Part shown: piece by piece, positions 26,849 through 35,593 of the stretch | Position numbering within the stretch: the stretch's first letter is position 1 | How the letters are laid out: each line of letters starts with the position of its first letter | NCBI GenBank assembly: GCA_030841085.1 | Contig: JAVEDP010000038.1 | Span: 1 to 64,000 of the forward strand | Reading direction: 5' to 3' | DNA from: Pyrinomonadaceae bacterium | Lineage (GTDB): Bacteria > Acidobacteriota > Blastocatellia > Pyrinomonadales > Pyrinomonadaceae | DNA: 64,000 nucleotides | Position numbers and translations under genes: made by a program | The notes under the pieces: model-generated | The model's input: only the letters and a program-made list of their open reading frames with translations | Database searches by the model: none | Told to the model about the DNA's origin: nothing

Positions 26849-27907
26849 ATGGTCACTCAGCGAAAACCCAAAGCATCAAAGTATTTAACAACGCCGACGC
26901 GGCCCGTTCAGGTCGATCGCGATCGTTCGGTGGCTGGCCTGCTCGAGAAAATGGAAGGCGCCGGCTTTGGCGGGCGCCAACTGGCGGAAGCGCATCGCAT
27001 TTGGCTGGACATGCTCGGTGACAACACGACGATTCTCGTCGCCGGTTCCGGAGCCTTGATCCCTGCCGGGATGCGCCGGCTGTTGGCTTACGTGATTAAG
27101 AATCGCTTCGTCGACGTGCTGGTTCTGTCCGGCTCGTTGCTGTTTCACGATCTGCATGAAACGCTGGGTCGCTATCATTTCCAGGCGCATCCGAACATGA
27201 CCGATGCGGAATTGGATTCGGCACAGATCAGCCGCATGTGGGATCTGCTGGCGAGCGATGAAGAATATCGTGAAGCAAATGAATGGGTCGCCGGGTTTAC
27301 CAACCAGCTCGATCAAAGCCGGCCGTATTCCACTCGCGAGTATTTACATTTGCTCGGGCGCGAATTGGCTGAGATTGCAACCGAGGACGGCGTATTGACG
27401 TCGGCCTACAAGGCTCGCGTGCCGATTTTTTGTCCTGGAGTCGCTGACAGCGGCATCGCGATCGGCATTGCCTCGGCACGCTTTGAAAAGAAGAACAGTT
27501 TCATGTTTGACCTGGTCCAGGACGTTCTCGACATAGCCAACGTTACGGCGCGCGCGCGGCTGACTGGAGTTATAAATTTAGGCGGCGGCACTTCAAAGAG
27601 TTTCATTCAGCAGACTGAGCTCTCTTCATTCATCCTGAAAAACCATCATCAGGGACATAAGTACGCGATTCAAATCACCACCGACGCGCCGCATCCCGGC
27701 GGCCGCTCCAACGCTGTCACGTTCGATGAAAGTTTGGTCTACGGCAAACTCGCGCGCGGCGCGCACAGCGCTTATGTCAACTGCGATGCGACCATTGCAT
27801 TGCCGATTTTGATCACCGCGCTTTCACAAACAGCGGCGAAGTATTTGAAGGGGCGCAAACGCCCGAACTTCACTTTCGGACGCGAGTTGATTATCGAAGT
27901 GCCATAG
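26849..27907 (+). CDS. Deoxyhypusine synthase family protein
   Basis: The 352-residue protein has the DHS fold pattern: ILVAGSGALIPAGMRRLLAY and VLVLSGSLLFHDLHETLGRY, FCPGVADSGIAIGIA, and GVINLGGGTSKSFI. Lys300 in VYGKLARGAH aligns with the imine-forming lysine of eukaryotic DHS (SWGKI). A His pair (KNHHQGH) matches another active-site region. Bacteria lack eIF5A, so a hypusine role is unlikely. Bacterial members are linked to homospermidine-type aminobutyl transfer. Position 70 bases after speA supports a polyamine role. Confidence 0.85.
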   Translation: MVTQRKPKASKYLTTPTRPVQVDRDRSVAGLLEKMEGAGFGGRQLAEAHRIWLDMLGDNTTILVAGSGALIPAGMRRLLAYVIKNRFVDVLVLSGSLLFHDLHETLGRYHFQAHPNMTDAELDSAQISRMWDLLASDEEYREANEWVAGFTNQLDQSRPYSTREYLHLLGRELAEIATEDGVLTSAYKARVPIFCPGVADSGIAIGIASARFEKKNSFMFDLVQDVLDIANVTARARLTGVINLGGGTSKSFIQQTELSSFILKNHHQGHKYAIQITTDAPHPGGRSNAVTFDESLVYGKLARGAHSAYVNCDATIALPILITALSQTAAKYLKGRKRPNFTFGRELIIEVP

Positions 27908-27930
27908 TTCGCTGCGTTCCTGGTACAGAC

Positions 27931-28914
27931 TCACCCTGAAACCATCACTAACGTTAATCCACCCTGTCGTTGATTGGCAGGTCCGATCTGCGTCAGGTGA
28001 AAGATAAAAGCATCGCCAAACTCCGCGGTCCCGAGGTCTGCAACAAAGGGCAGGTGAACTACCTGGTTGGTCTCCAGATTGATGCTGGCAGTAAATCTCC
28101 GTTGCCCTCCGAGCAGGAGTCCTAAGCATCCCGGTGCTCCAGTGTGATCGCTGATTTTCGCATCTGGAAATTCCCGCAGATCGAAACGGAATCCGCTGGG
28201 CGCGCGTGTCGCAAGTTTTTTGAATCCCGCCTGCCGCTCCAGTGAGCGCAAGACGGTTGTCCGCACAAACTCGTTTGGATGTAGATCCAAAATTGCAGAG
28301 ACAGTCACGCGTTCGGCTTCCTTAAGATTGATATTCGCCGTCGTCACCTCGAAGCCACACGGTCCGGGCTTGCGCGCCGCGCCAGGTCCGCCGCAAGGAA
28401 CAACACAAATATTACGTTGAGCTACGTGTTGATCGCCGGGAACGAAAAAACTCGTCCCGCTGGGCACGAGATTGTCTGGATACACTCGCGCAATCAGGCA
28501 TTTGTGTCCCGGGCTGTCGGGTTGTGAAGGCGGCACATTTGCCCCCAGCGCCCAATTGATGTGTAGCGTTCCACTGCTGCCTTCTGGCGGCAGCTGAGTA
28601 CCGATGAGCTGAATCTGTTTGGTACTGGTCTGATTACCTGGAGTCATAGCAATCGACGGATTGCCTACCCACAATTCGACGATTAGCGATTCCGCACCCG
28701 GAAAGGAACAGTTACTCTCGGCGCCCTTGCGATGAAAATTGACGTCTACCGAATTAACCTGGCCCGGATCCGCTTTGTCCGGCCCGGACACGGGACCATT
28801 AAGTACTATGTCCGGACTGAGCCACCAAACATTCGCATTGTGCACTCCACCATCACCAGAAACAGATTCCATAAAGATGCAAGTATCAGCAGCGAGACCG
28901 GGGTCGTTGGACAT
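27931..28914 (-). CDS. Hypothetical protein, no recognised domain
   Basis: The 327-residue protein has no signal peptide or membrane segment. The first 170 residues look beta-rich (HNANVWWLSPDIVLNG, LIVELWVGNPSIAMTP) and contain several cysteines (CFSPG-like and VVPCGGPG motifs). A glycine/proline turn region is followed by an alpha/beta C-terminal part with TTVLRSLERQAGFKKLATRA. AAAAGGAGA upstream supports the ATG at 28914. It is convergent with the DHS-family gene, 23 bases apart. No function can be assigned. Confidence 0.65.
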   Translation of the reverse strand: MSNDPGLAADTCIFMESVSGDGGVHNANVWWLSPDIVLNGPVSGPDKADPGQVNSVDVNFHRKGAESNCSFPGAESLIVELWVGNPSIAMTPGNQTSTKQIQLIGTQLPPEGSSGTLHINWALGANVPPSQPDSPGHKCLIARVYPDNLVPSGTSFFVPGDQHVAQRNICVVPCGGPGAARKPGPCGFEVTTANINLKEAERVTVSAILDLHPNEFVRTTVLRSLERQAGFKKLATRAPSGFRFDLREFPDAKISDHTGAPGCLGLLLGGQRRFTASINLETNQVVHLPFVADLGTAEFGDAFIFHLTQIGPANQRQGGLTLVMVSG

Positions 28915-29059
28915 AGTGATCTCCTTTTAAGAAATGGGAACTAGCGGTTCAGGGATGTTTCCGACGCGAGGATACGCGCGGAGTATAACAGCGCGGCAAC
29001 AAGCGAGCGAGAGGATTTCGCCATTCCCAGCGATGCCGACAATTCGAATGGAAAATTGA

Positions 29060-29227
29060 TTAGCTGCGACGCCGAGCGGCAACGATTGAGGCGATGCCGA
29101 TGACCAGCAGCGGCGCGTTAAGCCATAGCATTCCGAGATTGCCCACGCGTTTGAGATTCAATAGTGCGACAACTGCCGCCGCCACCAGGAAAAGAATCCC
29201 AATTATTCGAAGAGTCGTAGCTGACAA
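29060..29227 (-). CDS. Small two-helix membrane protein
   Basis: A 55-residue frame starting at TTG 29227, preceded by GGAGG with a seven-base spacing. Sequence: a first hydrophobic helix IIGILFLVAAAVVALLNLK, a short polar turn KRVGNLG, a second helix MLWLNAPLLVIGIASIVAA, and a basic tail RRRS. The strong ribosome-binding site and helical-hairpin design support a real gene. It lies 35 bases downstream of a truncated toxin remnant on the same strand. Function unknown. Confidence 0.65.
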   Translation of the reverse strand: MSATTLRIIGILFLVAAAVVALLNLKRVGNLGMLWLNAPLLVIGIASIVAARRRS

Positions 29228-29261
29228 CTTCTACCTCCAATTGTTACTACGCTTTTTCTAA

Positions 29262-29321
29262 CTATCCAAAGTTAATGATTAGGCTGGCGTCTGCAAGGCA
29301 TTCATCAAGCAGGACCTTCAT
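29262..29321 (-). pseudogene. Truncated DUF5615 PIN-like toxin remnant
   Basis: A 19-codon frame, MKVLLDECLADASLIINFG, then TAG. MKVLLDECL is the typical opening of DUF5615 PIN-like toxins, which are normally about 110 residues and follow DUF433 antitoxins. Its ATG overlaps the antitoxin stop by ATGA, as in intact pairs. Only the first strand and acidic motif survive, so the toxin is deleted. Confidence 0.65.
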
Positions 29322-29542
29322 ATCCGCGCGTCTTTCAGCAGCCCCTTGACACGTTCCAACAGCTCCAGAGTCTGCTCGCGACTCACAGTAGGGAAATCAT
29401 CCAGGAACTCTTCCAGCGGATGGCCACCAGCCAGGTAATCGATAAGGCTTTGAACCTGCACACGAGTACCAGCGAATACCGGTGCGCCGCTCATAATCTC
29501 GGGTGAGCGAGAGATTACTTGAGTTTCGGTTTCCATTTTCAT
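29318..29542 (-). CDS. DUF433 family protein, probable orphan antitoxin
   Basis: The 74-residue protein has the DUF433 pattern SPEIMSGAPVFAGTRVQVQS, then LIDYLAGGHPLEEFLDDFPT and VSREQTLELLE. These are winged-helix-like antitoxins usually paired with a DUF5615 PIN-like toxin encoded directly downstream. Here the partner is cut to 19 codons (29262-29321), so the antitoxin now stands alone. It may persist as a relic, or to protect against a related toxin elsewhere. Confidence 0.82.
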   Translation of the reverse strand: MKMETETQVISRSPEIMSGAPVFAGTRVQVQSLIDYLAGGHPLEEFLDDFPTVSREQTLELLERVKGLLKDARI

Positions 29543-29652
29543 GCGTTCATTTTACCACGCGTCCGACGCGACTTCATGCACGTTCAATCTCATTAACCAA
29601 GTATACGCCGCGATTGGAATTCCAGCCGACCTGCGCGATTGCACAAATCAAC

Positions 29653-30471
29653 CTAACCCAGCCACTGAAGCACTTCTTCCTCCCGCGTCGCTGGTGCTCC
29701 GCCGACGACCTCGACAAAGTATTCTTCCAGCGAGACCGGCCCTTTTTGCTGGCCTTCTTCGGTCAAGCCGACGCCTTTTTTCAATTCGGCGAGTGGACCG
29801 GCGGCAAGCAGTTTGCCCTGCGCGATGATCGCGATGTCGCTGCAAAGGCGCTCGACAATTTCAAGCACGTGCGATGTGAGAAACACCGTTAGACCACGCG
29901 CGGTCAAACGCGAAAGTAGATCTTTCAGAGTGCGCGAAGCTATCGCATCGATGCCTTCGAAGGGCTCGTCCAGGAAAAGAATTTCCGGACGATGAATCAG
30001 CGCGCACGCCAACGACAGCTTTTTCTTCATGCCGTGCGAATACTCAACGATCAACTTCTTCGGCTCGTTGCGCAGCTCCATCAAATCCAAAAGTTCCGGC
30101 AGCCGCTCGGCAATCTCAGTTTTTTGCAAACCATACATGCGTGCCGTAAAGGAAAGCATTTCCGCGCCAGTCAATCGCTCGAAAAGATTCAAGTCCTCGG
30201 GAACTACTCCGATTCTTCGCTTCACTTCCAGAGGCTCGACGGCGATGTCACGGCCAAGCACAAGAATCTTGCCGCTGGTCGGCGCCAGCAATCCGGTCAG
30301 CATTTTTATCGTGGTGGATTTGCCCGCGCCGTTCGGGCCCAGGAAGCCGAAGAAACTGCCGCGTTGAACGGTGAGATTGAGATTGTCTACAGCGGCAAAA
30401 TCGCCGAAGCGGCGCACGAGGTCGAACGTCTCAACTGCTTTCGCCGCGTTGGGTGATTGTGAATCCGGCAT
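29653..30471 (-). CDS. ABC transporter ATP-binding protein (ABC-2 export type)
   Basis: ATPase of 272 residues: Walker A GPNGAGKSTTIKML, signature variant YSHGMKKKLSLA (the usual SGG is SHG, as in many ABC-2 exporters), Walker B EILFLDEPFEGID, and switch histidine in LTSHVLEIVE. Such proteins pair with an ABC-2 permease. None lies next to it: upstream is GtrA and downstream a TA remnant. The cognate permease is therefore elsewhere or lost. Confidence 0.88.
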   Translation of the reverse strand: MPDSQSPNAAKAVETFDLVRRFGDFAAVDNLNLTVQRGSFFGFLGPNGAGKSTTIKMLTGLLAPTSGKILVLGRDIAVEPLEVKRRIGVVPEDLNLFERLTGAEMLSFTARMYGLQKTEIAERLPELLDLMELRNEPKKLIVEYSHGMKKKLSLACALIHRPEILFLDEPFEGIDAIASRTLKDLLSRLTARGLTVFLTSHVLEIVERLCSDIAIIAQGKLLAAGPLAELKKGVGLTEEGQQKGPVSLEEYFVEVVGGAPATREEEVLQWLG

Positions 30472-30660
30472 TCATAGGTTTGTACTTGCGCGATAACCGA
30501 TGCGTCAAGCAGCGAGGAGGAAATGGACAGGATTTACACGATTAACAAGAAGAGAAATGAACGGGCTATTGAGATTGGTTTCTGAATCCTGTGTATCATG
30601 TAAATCCTGTCTGCTAGTTTCTAATTGCCGGCCTTCCAAGTTTGAGTGCTAACGATCCAT

Positions 30661-30683
30661 CGCAAACTAACAATTTGCTTTAC
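30661..30683 (-). repeat. Third copy of the 23-bp family C repeat
   Basis: CGCAAACTAACAATTTGCTT plus TAC, one mismatch to the copy at 4118-4140. It overlaps the TAA stop of the minus-strand GtrA gene, as the second copy overlaps the maf stop. Confidence 0.8.
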
Positions 30684-31075
30684 GCTGCGACCTTAAACGC
30701 AAGTCGATCGGCGAGGATGAAATTCAACAGCGAGCACGCAAGCACACTAATTAAGTTGGCGAGCACAATTGCGAGACCAAAGCGCCCAACCAGGATGCTC
30801 ATAAAAACCAGATTTCCGGCAATTGAAACGAGCCCAGTCGTAATGTTGAATTTAGCCAGGCGGCGCAGCGTTTCGTTGACCGACAGCGATGGGCGATCGC
30901 GCCAGGTCCAGAGCTGATGCCAGAAAAAGTTGTTTAGTATGGCCAGCTCGACTGCCAATGCCGTTGCCGTTAGATAACTAATCGGATGCGAGCGGTGCGT
31001 GAGTACAAAAAGCGCGCCAAGCTGTAGCACAAAGCCAAGCACGCCAACCACGTTGAATTTTATCCAGTGCGCCAT
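30680..31075 (-). CDS. GtrA family membrane protein
   Basis: The 131-residue protein has four hydrophobic segments and the GtrA opening FNVVGVLGFVLQLGALFVLT, a central ELAILNNFFWHQLWTWRDRP, and a C-terminal NLISVLACSLLNFILADRLAF. GtrA-like proteins are thought to help flip or move polyprenyl-linked sugars in surface polysaccharide modification. The neighbour on the same strand is a CDP-alcohol phosphatidyltransferase. The stop codon lies in a repeat. Confidence 0.85.
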   Translation of the reverse strand: MAHWIKFNVVGVLGFVLQLGALFVLTHRSHPISYLTATALAVELAILNNFFWHQLWTWRDRPSLSVNETLRRLAKFNITTGLVSIAGNLVFMSILVGRFGLAIVLANLISVLACSLLNFILADRLAFKVAA

Positions 31076-31092
31076 AAGCAGAAGGCAGAGGC

Positions 31093-31351
31093 CCGAGTCA
31101 GAGGTCAGAAGTCAGAGGTCAGAGGTCAGAGGTCAGAGGTCAGTCGTTAATGGTTAGTGGTCAGATGTTGAAATATCTTCCGACGAAAAGCCTGGCGTTC
31201 TCAGCTCTAATCCCTGATCTCTGACCTCCGACCTCTGACCGGCCTCTGGCCTCTGGCCTCCGACCTCCGACCTCTGATCTCTGATCTCCGACCTCTGATC
31301 TCCGACCTCTGACCTCTGATTTCTGACCTCCGGCCTCCGGCCTCTGACCTC
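31093..31351. repeat. 'GAGGTCAGA' word palindrome
   Basis: Left arm 31093-31143: tandem GAGGTCAGA words. Right arm 31211-31351: many CTGACCTCCGACCTCTGATC-type words in complementary sense. Together they can form a long imperfect hairpin. The right arm reaches the stop codon of the phosphatidyltransferase gene. No gene was seen within. Confidence 0.8.
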
Positions 31352-32021
31352 ACGGCAGACGCTCCAAGTGGTAAAGAGCATGTGTGTTTTTGATAGATGA
31401 GAAGACCAGCATCGTGGCCATGGCAATTATGCTGACCACGCCGCCGACATCGAACAGCAGAAAACGTCGCCCAAACAAATGCGTATGCGAACTGTGAAGC
31501 AGGTAAAGATTGCCGATGATTAAGACCAGGCGCATCTCAGTCGGTCCCAGCTTCCATTGCGATATTTTGAAAATGCCCAGGGCGTAAGCAGCGAGATACG
31601 AGTTGATTGCCAGCATCAGGAAAACGACCAGCAACGCTGCCGCCACGCGTTCGCTCATGAAACCCGAAAGCGCCAGGCCGAAAATGAAGAACAGCGCGCC
31701 GAAAGTGTCGATGATGTGGTCCACATAGAACCCATAACGCGGCCGTTGCCGATCACGGTAGCGCGCCAGCGTTCCATCCAGGCTGTCGCCAAACCAATTG
31801 AGAAAAATAAAAACGTTGACGAGGTGTAACATCGATGGCCTTTGTCCGCTGGCCGCGTAACAAACGCCGGCCATAAACATAGCTACCAATCCAAGCAGCG
31901 AAAGATGATCCGAGTTGACCCAGCGCGGCATGCGTCGCGCCAACCCGCGCAATGCTGCCCGTTCGAGTGGCGCGAGAATGCTTGTCTGTTCGCGCCGCGC
32001 GTCGTGAAAATTTTTAGTCAT
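31350..32021 (-). CDS. CDP-alcohol phosphatidyltransferase family protein
   Basis: Membrane enzyme of 223 residues from ATG 32021 (GGAG seven bases upstream; an extra upstream start at 32045 is not favoured). It has about six membrane segments. The catalytic pattern DG..AR..G...D...D is present (Asp82, Gly83, Ala86-Arg87, Gly97, Asp101, Asp105), with nine rather than the usual eight residues between AR and G. It transfers a phosphatidyl group from CDP-diacylglycerol to an alcohol or inositol phosphate. The acceptor is not determinable. Confidence 0.87.
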   Translation of the reverse strand: MTKNFHDARREQTSILAPLERAALRGLARRMPRWVNSDHLSLLGLVAMFMAGVCYAASGQRPSMLHLVNVFIFLNWFGDSLDGTLARYRDRQRPRYGFYVDHIIDTFGALFFIFGLALSGFMSERVAAALLVVFLMLAINSYLAAYALGIFKISQWKLGPTEMRLVLIIGNLYLLHSSHTHLFGRRFLLFDVGGVVSIIAMATMLVFSSIKNTHALYHLERLP

Positions 32022-32087
32022 TGAATTCTCCAACCTATCCGACAACTTGAAACTTCGATTTAGACAACTTAGTCATTCACCACCCAA

Positions 32088-32216
32088 CGGGGGCATGCCC
32101 TTCCCAACCTACGAGACTGCCCGACTTACTCCGTGATATCGCGTGAAGCCTTCGAGCTGGGCCTAATGACCTCAATTGCAAACCAGCTTGTGGTCGGGAA
32201 GGCGGGCATGCCCCCG
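32088..32216. repeat. Inverted-repeat pair, family E
   Basis: Arms 32088-32109 (CGGGGGCATGCCCTTCCCAA then CC) and 32192-32216 (GGTCGGGAAGGCGGGCATGC then CCCCG) are near-complementary. They lie in the gap downstream of the TPR gene and upstream of the phosphatidyltransferase. Related single arms are at 1-26 and 33585-33610. Confidence 0.8.
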
Positions 32217-32247
32217 CTGATTCGCCACCACAATCGCGAATTCTTTC

Positions 32248-33531
32248 TTATGTTCCGCTGGCTGCGCTTTCAGTTTTGGCTATGCTTTCCGTTCTGTACG
32301 GCTTGGTGAGACCCTTCTTTGCTTCATCGTGCGCCGCATAAATGTCCGGCCGCGTCAGCACTTCACGATACTGGGCCAACGCTTCTTCGCGTTTTCCTGC
32401 CAGATCGAAAGCGCGCGCCGCGTAGAGATGGGCCATCGTTACCAAAGATGGTTCAGCGCGTTCGACACGTGTGGCCGCCAGGAACTCGCGCGCCGCTCGT
32501 TCGCCTTCGCCCGCGGTTAACAAAACTTCGCCATACTTGAAATGGACCAGATCAAGCGCGCGCGAAACCGTCTCGCGCACGGTTCGGTCGTGCAGCAAGT
32601 CTTCAAAGGTTGCGAATGCTTCGCGCTCCGCCTTGACGGCGGCATCTGTGTTCTTCGCGCTTCGTTCAACCTCCGCCTGGGCCACCAGCGCATCCGCTGC
32701 TTCCAAGCGAAACAAATAATTGCGCGGATACTGCGCGCTCAGCTCCCGCGCATTTGCCAGCGCATCCGCGAAGCGTTTCTCACGCGTGTAGAGAACTATC
32801 AAAAGCGTTCGGGCATCATCGCGGGCCCAGTTGCCGTTCCGCGCAACACTTTCAATCAACGCTAAGCCCTTTTTCTTCGAGCCACGAAAGCCGGTGACGC
32901 CGGCAACGACTTTGATCGGCAGCGGCAGCGAGCCCACCACGTATTCGTAAAGCCCTGCGATCAGGCTGGCATCGATGAAAGTTGGATCAAGTTTCAGCAC
33001 TTCGCGATGATGGTCCACCGAGTCGTCGCCATCTTTTAGTGCGGCAAAGTGGCGACGCTCGACCGCTTCCTCAAACGAAGCCTTCAGACCTTCAGTCGCG
33101 CCCAGCCAATAAAGCGCTTCAACCTCTTTGGGATTCTGTTTCAGGCGGACCTCGGAGAGTCGTTTCGCTTCGCGCGTCAAGGTGCGAAATTCGTTAATAA
33201 CTTTCGGGTCAACCTTGTCGTCGCCGCTGGAGTAGAAGCTTTCCGAGTTATACAGCGACGACTGCAGCCGCCGCGACTCGTAAAGGGTCTTGATCCAGAC
33301 GCGCGCCGCCAACAATTGCGGCCCGGCCGCGTGGGTCGGGTAGAGCTGGCTTATCTCTTTGAAATCCTTTTGCGCTTTGTCGTAATCGAGATTGTAGAGC
33401 GCTTCCAGACCGCTGCGACGCAGCGCATCAAACTTCGCGCGATCCGTTTCAGCGATCCACGCGTTGCTTTGCGCCGCGACTGTAGTAGCGAGCGTAACTA
33501 ATATCGTAAAAACAAAAATCAACTTCTTCAC
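32248..33531 (-). CDS. Secreted TPR-containing protein
   Basis: The 427-residue protein has a signal peptide (KKLIFVFTILVTLATTVAAQ) and helical repeats. TPR-like units are seen at ALYNLDYDKAQKDFKEISQL, ARELSAQYPRNYLFRLEAAD and LAGKREEALAQYREVLTRPD. It probably acts in the periplasm as a protein-binding scaffold; the partner is unknown. Both ends are bordered by family E repeats, at 32088-32216 after its stop and at 33585-33610 before its start. Confidence 0.8.
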   Translation of the reverse strand: MKKLIFVFTILVTLATTVAAQSNAWIAETDRAKFDALRRSGLEALYNLDYDKAQKDFKEISQLYPTHAAGPQLLAARVWIKTLYESRRLQSSLYNSESFYSSGDDKVDPKVINEFRTLTREAKRLSEVRLKQNPKEVEALYWLGATEGLKASFEEAVERRHFAALKDGDDSVDHHREVLKLDPTFIDASLIAGLYEYVVGSLPLPIKVVAGVTGFRGSKKKGLALIESVARNGNWARDDARTLLIVLYTREKRFADALANARELSAQYPRNYLFRLEAADALVAQAEVERSAKNTDAAVKAEREAFATFEDLLHDRTVRETVSRALDLVHFKYGEVLLTAGEGERAAREFLAATRVERAEPSLVTMAHLYAARAFDLAGKREEALAQYREVLTRPDIYAAHDEAKKGLTKPYRTESIAKTESAASGT

Positions 33532-33584
33532 TTCTCGTGCTCCTTATTTCGCTGACTAAAAAATCCAAGTCGCCCAGATTTGCA

Positions 33585-33610
33585 GGTCGGGAAGGGTGGC
33601 TTGCCCCCGC
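33585..33610 (+). repeat. Single family E repeat arm
   Basis: GGTCGGGAAGGGTGGCTTGC then CCCCGC. Matches the window-edge copy and the arms of the pair at 32088-32216. It lies between thrC and the TPR gene. Confidence 0.75.
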
Positions 33611-33651
33611 TTAGGCTGAGTAGGATTCAACTGTGCCGAATCTCCATCTGA

Positions 33652-34815
33652 TCAACTGAACGCCTCCAGGTATTTCACGCCGGCGCCGGTATCGAACAAG
33701 ACAACTCGCTCATCCGGGTTAACCAAGTCCGCGTCGATTAATTTTCTCAACGCCGGCAAGCAGGCGGCGCCTTCGGGCGCGCAGAAGATCCCCTCGGCAG
33801 CGCCAATCTCTTTCACCGCGGCGATGAGTTCTTGATCGGTGATTGCGACTGCGGTGCCGCCCGATTCCCGCAGTGCATCGAGAATCAAAAAGTCGCCGAT
33901 AGCTTTGGGAACTCGCAAGCCCGAAGCGACGGTTGCGGCATCGGCAAACTCATCCGCGAACCGCTTCCCTGTTTCAAACGCGCTAACGATGGGCGCGCAG
34001 CCACTCGCCTGCACCGTCACCATGCGCGGCCGGCGCGAATCAATCCAACCCATCTCTTCCATTTCCGCAAACGCTTTCCACATGCCTATCAATCCCGTGC
34101 CGCCGCCGGTTGGATAAATAATCACGTCCGGCAGTTCCCAATTAAATTGTTCCGCCAGCTCGTAACCCAAAGTCTTCTTGCCTTCGACGCGATAAGGTTC
34201 TTTCAAAGTCGAAACGTCAAACCAGCCTTCTGCGTCTTTGCGCCGCGCGACTTCCGCGCCACAGTCCGTAATCAATCCCGCCATCAACGTCACGTGCGCG
34301 CCGGTCTGTTCACACTCAATCACATTGGCGCGTGGCGTGTCGTCGGGCATGAAGATGAAGCATTCAATTCCGGCGCGGGCGGCATAAGCAGCGAGCGCTC
34401 CGGCTGCGTTGCCTGCTGAGGGAACGGCGAGCTTAGTCGCACCAAGTTCTTTTGCCATCGAGACCGCCGCCGACATGCCGCGAGCCTTGAAACTCTGCGT
34501 CGGATTCTGCGACTCGTCTTTGATGTAGAGCTGATCGATTCCAAGTTGTGCCCCTAAATTTTTCGTCCGCAGCAGCGGGGTCCAGCCTTCGCCGAGTGAA
34601 ACAATGTTCTCGTCATTTTCAACCGGCAGGACTTCGCGATAGCGCCACAAGTCCGCGCGCCGTCCTGCCAATGATTCTCGTGTCAAAGTGCGCGCTGCCT
34701 GCCATAGGTCATAACGAACCAACAGCGGTTTTCCGCATTCACGACAAAGGTTGAGCAACCGCCGTGCCTCGTGTTTCAGATGGCATAAGGCGCATTCAAG
34801 ATGCGTAACGTTCAT
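33652..34815 (-). CDS. thrC: Threonine synthase
   Basis: PLP-dependent enzyme of 387 residues converting O-phosphohomoserine to threonine. An N-terminal zinc-ribbon-like part has Cys8, Cys11, Cys24 and Cys27. [10 protein letters not shown] follows. PLP Lys110 is in [10 protein letters not shown], the phosphate loop is [18 protein letters not shown], and [15 protein letters not shown] is near the middle. This is the archaeal/Thermus-type short form. A threonine-synthase-like PLP lyase of another specificity cannot be fully excluded. Confidence 0.87.
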   Translation of the reverse strand: MNVTHLECALCHLKHEARRLLNLCRECGKPLLVRYDLWQAARTLTRESLAGRRADLWRYREVLPVENDENIVSLGEGWTPLLRTKNLGAQLGIDQLYIKDESQNPTQSFKARGMSAAVSMAKELGATKLAVPSAGNAAGALAAYAARAGIECFIFMPDDTPRANVIECEQTGAHVTLMAGLITDCGAEVARRKDAEGWFDVSTLKEPYRVEGKKTLGYELAEQFNWELPDVIIYPTGGGTGLIGMWKAFAEMEEMGWIDSRRPRMVTVQASGCAPIVSAFETGKRFADEFADAATVASGLRVPKAIGDFLILDALRESGGTAVAITDQELIAAVKEIGAAEGIFCAPEGAACLPALRKLIDADLVNPDERVVLFDTGAGVKYLEAFS

Positions 34816-35000
34816 TGATTAAAGGCCTTTCTAACCGGGTTCTACATAAGCACTCTTCAACTGAGTCGCGCTTTCGCGGCAGTTGGAGCAATCGTATTGC
34901 ACCGCGAAACAAACAACCTACGCACAAGTGACAATCGCAACTAATCAAAGTATCTTGGTTGTTCAATACTAACAAACTGTGAGGTTTTCAAAGGACAAAC

Positions 35001-35486
35001 ATGCCAAATCGCACCGCCGCCATTCAAACGAACAAGGGCACTATTCGCGTCGAACTTTACGAATCAGATGCGCCCAAGACTACTGAAAATTTTATTACGC
35101 TCGCCGAAAAAGGTTATTACGATGGTGTGATTTTTCATCGCGTGATCAAAGGCTTCATGATTCAGGGAGGCGATCCAACCGGTACCGGGCGCGGCGGAGA
35201 ATCCGCAGCGGGCGGGCGCTTTAACGACGAGATTGATGCATCGTCGGCGGTGTACCAGCGCGGTTACAAGAAAGGCATTGTGGCGATGGCCAATGCCGGA
35301 CCGAACACAAACGGCTCGCAGTTTTTTATCATGCATGCCGATTATCCGCTGCCGCCGAGCTACACGATTTTCGGGCGCGTAATCGATGGCCTTGATGTCG
35401 TGGACGCAATCGCAACCAGCGAAACCGATCGCAACGATAAGCCAACATCAGAAGTTAAGATGGAGCGCGTGACTATCGAGGAGTAA
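35001..35486 (+). CDS. Cyclophilin-type peptidyl-prolyl cis-trans isomerase
   Basis: Single-domain cyclophilin of 161 residues, cytoplasmic (no signal peptide). The catalytic core is FHRVIKGFMIQGGDPTGTGR with the active-site Arg and Phe, GGRFNDE, and MANAGPNTNGSQFFIMHAD. AAAGGA lies six bases before the ATG. It assists protein folding by isomerising X-Pro bonds. A strong hairpin with a T-run lies 110 bases downstream and probably ends the transcript. Confidence 0.92.
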   Translation: MPNRTAAIQTNKGTIRVELYESDAPKTTENFITLAEKGYYDGVIFHRVIKGFMIQGGDPTGTGRGGESAAGGRFNDEIDASSAVYQRGYKKGIVAMANAGPNTNGSQFFIMHADYPLPPSYTIFGRVIDGLDVVDAIATSETDRNDKPTSEVKMERVTIEE

Positions 35487-35495
35487 ACCTGCTTA

Positions 35496-35520
35496 CTGGG
35501 AGCGCGGGCGTCTCGCCCGC
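35496..35520 (+). repeat. Single arm of family F
   Basis: CTGGGAGCGCGGGCGTCTCG then CCCGC, 23 of 25 bases like the arms at 12172-12292. The following AATGAGCGCG is also shared. It starts ten bases after the cyclophilin stop. Confidence 0.7.
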
Positions 35521-35593
35521 AATGAGCGCGCAGCGCGAACTGCCTGGCCGCGTAGTGGCCAAACGTTTATAGAACACGACCATTCAAATGATC

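Noticed and set aside
31093-31351. Possible CRISPR-like or VNTR coding repeat
   Set aside because: No spacers; the words invert halfway and no reading frame with gene features crosses the region.
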